A DNA stretch of 64,000 bases from Isoetes taiwanensis (Eukaryota; Streptophyta; Lycopodiopsida; Isoetales; Isoetaceae): NCBI GenBank assembly GCA_021234155.1, contig JAJEKV010000002.1:486613-550612 (forward strand). Direction: 5' to 3'. The notes beneath the pieces are model-generated. The model worked only from the letters and a program-made list of their open reading frames with translations, did no database searches and was not told where the DNA came from. Of the stretch, positions 55,460 to 64,000 are shown piece after piece. The position numbers and the translations under genes are program-made. Numbering within the stretch: position 1 is the first letter of the stretch; every line of letters starts with the position of its first letter.

Positions 55460-58010
55460 GTGCTAGCTCAAAGGACCTTTTAAGTCCGTTTACGCGGTTT
55501 GTTCGTGGACCTTCCAAAGACCCGTTTTGGTCGAAATTAAGCGGCCTTAGGATGGAAACGAGGTGCCATCCCAACCCTGGTAATAAGTTACAAGGTAAAA
55601 ATGTTCATTGCTGCTTTTGCAGTACACTAATCATTTTTGGTCGCTGTGCCCCAGACCACAAATTTATGCTGAGCCAAAGAAGTATAAGTTCAAAGTGATA
55701 CTCTGCTTTGTTGACCGTTTAGAGAGTTGATCTTGAATCATTCTTAGCGCATGTCGTGTAAGCAGGCAAATATTGCATTTCTCTAACTTCAAAGTAAAAG
55801 AACAAAGTTCGGTTACTACTTGATGATAGAACGGAGACCAGGTTAATAAAAATGGGTAAAAGCCTAAGCTACTAACGGGTAAGCAATGAACTTCTTAGGT
55901 TTATCCCTGCTCACCTGGTAGAACCATGACTGAGTCAGCATTTGGTTGAAAGCAGCGAATGCCGACTTATTGTTGTTTTGCTGCCTTTGGCTTTACGTGG
56001 TAAACATCATGACCGATTATCTGTTGTTGCTTTGCGGGTTGTGTTTTGCGACAGCAGCTTCTTACCCAGATGCGGATCTCGCTTTAATGTACTTGATCCT
56101 ATGGCTGACCATTGTTATGCTTGCCTTCAATCTTCATGAAGAGCGACTAAATAATAGGGCTGGATTTAAGGGCCATAAACAAGCTTGTCATTGAGCCACA
56201 CAAATTATGATGAAAGCATATACTAAATCGCTACATCATTTGCTCTGTGCTAAATGCTCCAGATCTTTACTGGCTGACCACTTTCAAGCTAACCACATGT
56301 ATCTGAAAAGTTACGCTTATTTAAGCACGGATAATGCGGTATCGCCAAATCTGCAGTTTATGTTGAGCTAAATAGAAAATGCACACATTTTCCACGTAAT
56401 ATTTCTGTTAGATTTGTCATGGCTTATAGAGTGATGTCACCTGCGTACCAATTAGGTATTTGGGCTAGCCCTAAACTAAAAGATCCAGTAAAGCTTGTTC
56501 ATGTTATAACATGTGAAATTATAATTTTCGGTTTATGTTGTTCATTATTTTGTAGGCGATGCTCGGATTCTATATTTCACATACATTTTATAAGTTCACA
56601 AGAGCATTAAATCAGAAATGTAACTTTTATTTGTGGTGAGGAAGTATTGACGCTCTTCTTATTTGCCTTTGTTATTGCCAAGAGATTCATCTTCGTTGCG
56701 ATCTACTCATTGCCTTGTTAGGATTCTTGCAATGCATCTGCCGAATTTCCTCCGTTTCTCTTTCCTTGTATTGCCGCATTTGCTATGCGCATCTTTCCTT
56801 AGGATATGATCAGTTACCAAACTACTAAAAATATAAACACCTTCAAGCTAAATCCAGGCTGAGATACGGCATATATATCCTTGCATTCTATTTCTTTCAC
56901 CCTAAAAGCATTTTGGGTGTAGCCCTTCTAGCCGCCCGGTAACCTCATGGCCAGGTAGTTGATATTGCACCACTAAAATATTAAATCTTCCATTTTAGAT
57001 GAGCTTTGGCCTGTTTAAATATCTTCCATTTTAGTCGATTATAGGCTGACCTAAGTTTCGAAAAAGATAAATTATTGCATGTTAACAAAATACCATGCCT
57101 TCAAATGCTATATTACCATAGTTTGCTTATACGGCTATAGCACATATAAATTCCATTGCTTCCATGTAGCATACCTGCACATGCGGAATTTCATTATAAT
57201 CCATTAATAAAAAAGCACGCCTCCTCACAAGTAGGTCGAGGGGCCAGCAATGGCGTCAGGTTCATCATTGTTCTTTGGTAACAACAAGGAGAGTAGGACC
57301 TTGTTGTACCACAAGAACCTACCTTCCATAATTTGTTACTCAATTACTTTGTAAACATCTTACCATGTCATTGAAGTTGCAGAGGACTCGAAATTGTACC
57401 ATTGGAAATGCACAACACGAAATCTTGTTGTCTTAGCAACAGGCGGTGCATCATGGCTTGTCGATATAGTGCATACATAGATTTTTCCCCTTAGCTTATT
57501 GAAATCATAGATTTTCTACATAGGCCCAATGGCAATTATTTCATAATGATTTTTCTTGACAAAATATTTCCAATCTCACAAAATGGAAACTATTATATGG
57601 TGGATACATTGTCATGCTCCTCGATATCCTTCTCAACTCACGGATATGTAGATGCGGTCTCAATAGTTTGTAATGACCTTATCATTTAGAATATTAAAGG
57701 TACTTAATATTGTAATTAAGCGAGGTGTCTTATCACTGCATGCATTGAGATACATTTCCTCATTCTTGATATATGCCACAATAGTTTGAGCTGCCAGTCC
57801 GGGCTGGTAGCCCAGATTACGCAATCGGCAGATCCTTGAGTTCACTTATATCTATTACTTGTATCGAATACGTCATTTTCATCCAATTCCTATAAATATC
57901 CGATGAGTATCGGTACAAAATTATGTAAATGTAATTAGTAACTCAATGTTCCACACACGAAATCACGATCGTAACCATAATTAAGGTCTCTAAGTAAAAC
58001 TAGAGAGGCG
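55460..58010. repeat. Tandem array, unit 1
   Basis: First of a head-to-tail series with a period near 2.58 kb. Landmarks: the ttttaagtccgttta block (55480), ttgttgttttgct (55968), ccaattaggtatttgggcta (56447), taataaaaaagcacgcctcc (57206) and acttatatctattacttgta (57843). Each recurs in units 2 and 3. This unit is the most diverged at its left end. No gene was recognised. Confidence 0.85.
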
Positions 58011-60625
58011 GGTAAGAAAAAACCTTTTAAGTCGTTTACACGGACTTTTTATCTATTTCAATGGACTTCATGAAGACCATTTCAGATACAATTATGACCT
58101 TAGGATGGAAACGGTGCCCTTCAACCTAAGCCTTAATCTGGTTACAAGATACCAAAAAAAATAATTCCATTATACTTTGAGAAGTACACTAATCATTTTT
58201 GGTCTTTATGCCAAGACCTGATTGTCTTGCCATTTAAGAATAAAAAAGTATAAGTTCAAGTGATGCTCTTTGTTGAGCCATGTTGAAAGTTGATCTTAGA
58301 TCATTCTTAGCTTTCATGTCGTGTAAAGCGAATAAAATATTTTCTCACAACTTCAAACAAAAGTAAGTTCGGTTACTGCTTGATGGGAGCAGGAGACTGA
58401 TTAGCCAAAAATGGGTAAGCCTAAAATTTACTAATAATTGTAATGAACTTCTTGGGTTTATCACCCTTCACCTCGATAGAAGTTTCCTTAAATAGGTCAA
58501 ACATTTTGGTTAGAAAGCACAACTTGAGGAAATGTAAACTTATTGTTGTTTTGCTTTCTTACTTTATAGCATAAGCTTCACCTTGCAATGGTGAAACATC
58601 ATGACCATTAAATTACCATCTATTGTGTTGCTTCATGGGTTATGTTCTTGAAGCAAGCAAGCTTCTTATGAATCTGGATCTACACCGCCCAATGTAAAGC
58701 GATCCTATGGCGACCATTGTTGTACTTGCCTTCAATCTTCATGAAACGACTAAATAATAGAGACTAGATTCAAGAGACCATAGCTCTCTGGCTTATGCAA
58801 ACAAAACCACACAAATTATAACTTGATGAAAGCATATGTAAATCCTTCATCATTTTATACAACATAAATATCGGAATCTTTATGGCAGCCACTTTCAAGC
58901 TAACCACATGTCTCAAAGGATTACCTTGTTCGCACGGATAATCGACCCTTCGCCAAATCACGGTTTATATTCAAATAAAAATAGAAAATGCACACATTTT
59001 CCACGTAGCTTAATATTTACGGTAGATTTGTCACCAACCACTATAAGTGATAGAATATCTTGCAAATACCAATTAGGTATTTGGGCTAGCCCTAAACTAA
59101 AGATCAAGTAAACTTGTTCGTATTATAACATGTGTGAAGTACAATTTTCAGCTTATATTTGTTCATTATTTTGTAAGTGCTCCCAGTTCTATATTTCACA
59201 TGCGGCACATAAGTTCACAAGGCATTAAATCAAAGTATAACTGTTGTAGTGGAGATTTTGAGGAAGTATTCGACATACCTTCTTGTTGCCTTTGTTATTG
59301 CCAAGAGATTCATCTTCAAATTTTCTTGATTGATTTTGATCTACTCTATTGCCTTATTGGATTCTTGCAATGCATCTCTCGGAATTTCCTCCACGTTTCT
59401 CTTTTCCTTGTGCCTGCATTGCATTGCTTTGTACGCATCTTTCCTTAGGATATGGTCAGTTACGGGCTACTAAAATAAACACCTTTAAGCTAAATCCAGG
59501 CTCGAGATGCGACATATATATCCTTGCATTCTATTTCTTTCACCTAAAGCATTTTTGGGTGTAGCCCTTCTCTAACCCATGATTACAACCTCGCGGCCGT
59601 GAGTTGATGTTGCACCCTAAAATATTGCGTCTTCCATTTTCGTCCAAACCTAGCCCTAAATTTAATATCTTCCATTTTAGAGTCGATTATAGAGCCAAAA
59701 CCCTAAAGTTTGTCGAAAAGATACAGTGTGCATGTTAACAAAATACCATGCCTTCAATATTTTGCTATATTACCATAGTTTGTAGCCACAGCACATAGCA
59801 CATGTATACCTCCATTGCTTCCATATGTAGCATACCCTCGTGACATCCGGAATTTCATTATAATCCATTAATAAAAAGCCCCGCCTTCTCCCACTGTAGG
59901 TCAGCCTTGTGTGATCAGTTCCATCATTATTCTTTGGTAACAATAAGGAGAGTAGGACCTTGTTGCACTGTTGCCCTACCTTCCCATAGTTATTTACTCA
60001 ATTACTTGTAAACATCTTACCATGTCATTGAAGTTGTAGACCTGTGAATTGCTCATTAGAAAATGACAACACTGTATCGCCACCGCCTTTACAACAAATG
60101 ATTATAATCCCTTCAAAGCTTGGTCATAGTCTCAGCCATGATTTTCATAACTTGAAATCATGGATTTTCAAGAGTCTAATGGCAACTTATTTCATATGAC
60201 AGCTGACAAAACATTTCCAATCCACAAAGTAGAAACTATTATGTGGTGGATACATTGATCATTACTCCCGCACGCTTCAACTCACTTTGATATGTCGGCA
60301 CGGTCCCAATAGTTGCTTAATGACCTTATCATTTAGAATAGCAAAGGTGCACCCATATTGCACTAGAGCAGTGTCTTATGTCGCATGCATTGAGACACAT
60401 TTCGCCTTATATACAATGAACCGCAGATCCGGCCACGTTAGTCTCCGCAATCATAGTCCTTGAGTTCACTTATATTCATTACTTGTATCAACTGCCATTT
60501 TCGGATTCAATTCCTATAAATATCCAATGAGTATAAAATTATGTAATGCTAATAGTAACTCAACAACCACACCGAAATACGTCAGAATCTATAATTTAAA
60601 GGTCTCTAGTAAACCAGAGAACTGG
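58011..60625. repeat. Tandem array, unit 2
   Basis: Landmarks at 58026, 58541, 59067, 59870 and 60462, in the same order as unit 1. On the minus strand, 59400-59230 reads KRNVEEIPRDALQESNKAIE, then NQENLKMNLLAITKA across one stop, which is protein-like. Related but damaged versions lie in units 1 and 3. Confidence 0.85.
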
Positions 60626-63205
60626 TAAAGAGAAAAACCCTGTCCGTTTATACTAGACTTTTATCATTCAATGACTCTATGCAAAGACCATTTTCAGATA
60701 TACAATTGGCAGCCCAGAGAAATAACAGTGCCATCTAACCTAAGCCTAACTGGGTTACATGATACCAAAAATAATTCCATTACATACTTTGAGAAGCATT
60801 TTTTGAATTTTACACCTAAGACTACAAATTGTACCGCCATTTAAGAATAAAAAGAAGTTCAAAGTGATTCATTGCTGAAGCCATGTTGAAAGTTGATTCG
60901 AATCATTCTTAGCGTCGGTAAACGAATAAACATGGCATTTCTCACAACTTTAAACAGAGCATAGTTCTGCCACTGCAGAGAAACCAAGAGGACACATTGC
61001 AAAATGGGTAAAAGCCTGTTACTAATAGGTAAGAAAATGAACTTTGGGTTTATCACCCTCACCTCGATAGAAGTTTCCTTAAATAGGTCAACATTTGCTA
61101 GAAAGCACAACCGTAAATGTAAACTTATTGTTGCTTTGTTTTCTTACTTGAGGCACAGCCACCCTGGGTAAATCGTGGAAGCATCATGACCATTGCAATT
61201 ACCACTCATTGTGTTGCTCATGGTTATAAGCTTGATCAAACCGCCCAAGATCCGGATCTACCTAATGTAAATAAAATTTATGGCAAAAATGTATTGTTAT
61301 GCTTACCTCAATCTTCATGAAGACGACTAAATAATAGAGACTAGATTCAAGAGACCATAGCTCTAGTTTATGCAACAAAACTAATAAATTAGTAATTTGA
61401 TGAAAGTATGCTAAATCCTTCAATATTTATCTCGCTAAATATCGAATCTTTATGGCAGCCACTGCTTAACCACATGTATCTCAAAGGATTCTGCTTATTT
61501 AACTACCGATAGCGCAAAATTTATCGCCAAATCAGCTTGTACCCAATAAAATAGAAAATGCACATTTCCAATGAGTTTAAATATTTCGTTAGATTTGTCG
61601 GCAACTATAGAGTGACAGAATATACCGCAATGCCAATTAGGTATCGGGCTAGCCCCTAAACCAAAGATCCGTAAACTTGTTCATGTTATAACAGCGTGTA
61701 GATCATAATTTTCAGCTTATATTTGTTCATTATTTTGTAGACAGATTAGATTCTATACTTCAAGAACGGCACATAAGTTCACAAGAGCATTAAATCAAGA
61801 AATGTAAACCGTTGTGGTTTCATTGAGGAAGTATTCAAAGATTCCGCCTTTGTTGCCTTTTGTTATTGCCAAGATTCATCTTCAAATTTTCTTGATTCAG
61901 ATTTTGATCTACCGTAGTTGCCTGTTCGGATTCTGTGCAATGAACATCTGCATCGGAATTTCCACGCTTTCTTCTCAGCTCCTCAGATTGCATTTGCTTT
62001 GCTTCGTGATCTTTCCTTCCGAAGGACGGGATTAAACTACTAAAATAAACCTCGCCTAAGCTAAACCAGTCTATATCAAGATATATCCTTGTATCTCTAT
62101 TTCCTTTCAATTCTAAAAGCATTTTGGGTAGCCTCTAGCCGCCAAAGACAATCCCTCAAGGGACGGAGTTGATATCAATCAAAATATCATGCCTTCCATT
62201 TTCGTCCAACACAACCCCAAAATTTAATATCTTCCCATTTTCGGCCCAAAGAGTAGGCAAAACCCTAAAGTCGTGTCGAAAGATAATTGTGCAGCGCACA
62301 AAATACCATGCCTTCAATATTTTGCTATATTACCATAGTTTGTAGCCACAAAGACATAGCATGTATATTCCATTGCTTCCATATGTGCATAATTCGCATA
62401 TCCGGAATTTCATTATAATCCGACATCAAAGCTCGCCTCCTCACTGTGAGGGTCAAATTTTGTGTGATCAGTTCCATCATTATTCCTTGTAATAATATGG
62501 GAGAGTAGACCTCACAGCCTGCTGCACCTTCCCATAGTTATTTACTCAATTGCTTTGTAAAACATCTTACCATGTCATTAGTTGCAGAGGACTCCGTGAA
62601 TTGCTCATTAGGAAATGCATAATGACTAGAATGTCAGCTTTAGTGCTACTGGATTATAATCCTTCAAAGCTTTTTGTCGATATATTCCGCTATAGATTTT
62701 TCATAACCTCTAATGAAATCATATTTTTCATAGGCCCAATGAAAATTTATTTAGGCGAGGCTTTTCTCGACAAAATATTTCCAATCTCACAAAGTAGAAA
62801 CTATGCGGTGATGGATAATGAATATTACTCCCCGGGCATATTACGCTTCTAATCCCGATATGGTTGCACTATTTCACGCCAGTTGCTTAATGACCTTATT
62901 ATTTAGAAGGCACCTGCCATATTGTAATTAGAGCAGGTCTTATGCTTGATGCATTGAGATACATTTCTTTATTCTGATATATGCCACATTAGTTTGAACC
63001 GCAGACCGGCCGGGCCGTTGCCCTAATCATAGTCCTTGAGTTCACTTATATCTATATTTGTAATGTAATCACGCCTTTCATCCAATTACAAATATCCAAC
63101 GAGTATCAAAGACAAAATTATGTAAATGCCATTAGTAACTCAATGTTCACACCGTAAATACAACAGAATTATAATTAAGGTCTCTAGCAAAACCAGAGAA
63201 CCTGG
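60626..63205. repeat. Tandem array, unit 3
   Basis: Landmarks at 60645, 61120, 61633, 62422 and 63045. The minus-strand ORF 61835-62122 in this unit includes NQENLKMNLGNNK, matching the peptide in unit 2 and then shifting frame. Confidence 0.85.
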
Positions 63206-64000
63206 TAAAGAGAAAACCTTTAAGTCCGTCATTATTACGTACTCTTATCATTCCAATGGACTCAAGTAAAGACCATTTTCAGATACAATTGGCGCCCCTT
63301 TAGGATGTAATGGTGTGCCATCTAACCTAAGCCTTAATCAAGTTACAAGATACCAAAAATAATTCCATTACATACTTTGAGAAGTACACAATCATTTTTT
63401 GGTCTTTATACCTAAGACCACAAATTGTAATCGCCATTTAAGAATGTAAAAGCATAAGTTCTAAAGTGATATCCTCATCAAGGAAGCCATGCTGAAAAGT
63501 TGACCCTGAACTGGCCCTTAGCTTTCATGTCGGTAAACGAATAAAATATTGCATTACAACTTCAAACAAAGAGCAAGAAGTTCGTTACCCGTAAAGAGAA
63601 ACCGTGAGGACGCTTAGCTAAAATGGTAAAAAGCTCTCAAGCTACTAATAGGTAAGTGAATGAACTCTTTAAGCTTATCACCCTTCACCTCTATAGAAGT
63701 TTCTTAAATAGGTCAAACATTTGTTAGAAAGCACAACCGTAAATGTAACTTATTGTTGTTTTGCTTTCTTACTTTATAGCATGAAAGCTTCACCTTGCAA
63801 ATCGTGGAAGCATCATGACCATTAAATTACCATCTATTGTGTTGCTTTAAGGGTTATGTTAACGAAGGGCAACCACGCCCAAGATCCCGATTCATCACCA
63901 ATGTAATGTAAATTCTATGGCACCATTGTTATGCTCATTGAATCTCATGAAGACGACTAAATAATAGAGACTACAATACGTAACTGAACGAAGTACTGAT
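63206..64000. repeat. Tandem array, unit 4 (runs off the window)
   Basis: Starts with aaaacctttaagtccgtc and follows unit 3 landmark by landmark (ttgttgttttgct at 63745, accattaaattaccatctat near 63817) to the last base. The array therefore continues beyond the window and its total copy number is unknown. Confidence 0.85.

Noticed and set aside
59690-62275. Telomere-like aaccctaaa words in the array
   Set aside because: Only single copies per unit, not tandem telomeric repeats.
1-64000. CRISPR array, prokaryotic operon or phage
   Set aside because: No short regularly spaced repeats with unique spacers and no prokaryotic genes. Introns and plant-type retroelements indicate a eukaryotic nuclear genome.

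Overview
This looks like nuclear DNA from a land plant, in a repeat-rich, gene-poor stretch. Three things support that: an intron-containing RCC1-repeat gene with plant-type splice sites, a Ty1/copia retrotransposon with a plant initiator-Met primer site, and AT-rich intergenic DNA full of inverted-repeat elements. Every recognisable protein is broken by 1-2 base insertions or deletions, and repeat copies differ by many small indels. This suggests an unpolished long-read sequence, old decay, or both. Open reading frames are therefore a poor guide, and most calls rest on short peptide motifs read across frames and on comparison of repeated copies. All alignments were done by eye, so most repeat edges are good to tens of bases.

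Layout. 1-9230 is repeat unit A. It recurs in the same orientation at 12137-21345 (unit B), about 12.15 kb downstream. No protein was recognised in either. Both carry members of an inverted-repeat (MITE-like) family that also occurs near 10 kb, 38 kb and 54 kb. Between A and B (10280-11770), and after B (22440-23284), lie two pieces of a block that is nearly contiguous at 42780-44475. That block is the upstream region and first exon of an RCC1-repeat gene. So an older duplication placed two copies of this locus in the window. The left copy was split by unit B and a 487-bp inverted-repeat element, and then cut inside exon 1 by an LTR element at 23285-28046.

28440-33339 is a nearly full-length, decayed Ty1/copia retrotransposon (GAG, protease, integrase, reverse transcriptase, RNase H in that order, with LTRs). 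33340-42780 holds no recognised gene apart from one inverted-repeat element (37860-38630). 44340-49590 is the better-preserved RCC1 gene: about ten exons can be followed in order, several with clear GT/AG boundaries. It resembles the plant UVR8-like/RCC1 family typified by Arabidopsis At5g16040.

50560-52480 has protein-like, mostly minus-strand stretches that I cannot assign, next to a 450-bp stretch crowded with GTGAT/ATCAC words. 54172-54489 is a compact inverted-repeat element. From 55460 to the window end there is a head-to-tail array of about 2.58-kb units (three complete, a fourth running off the end), the most striking unexplained structure here.
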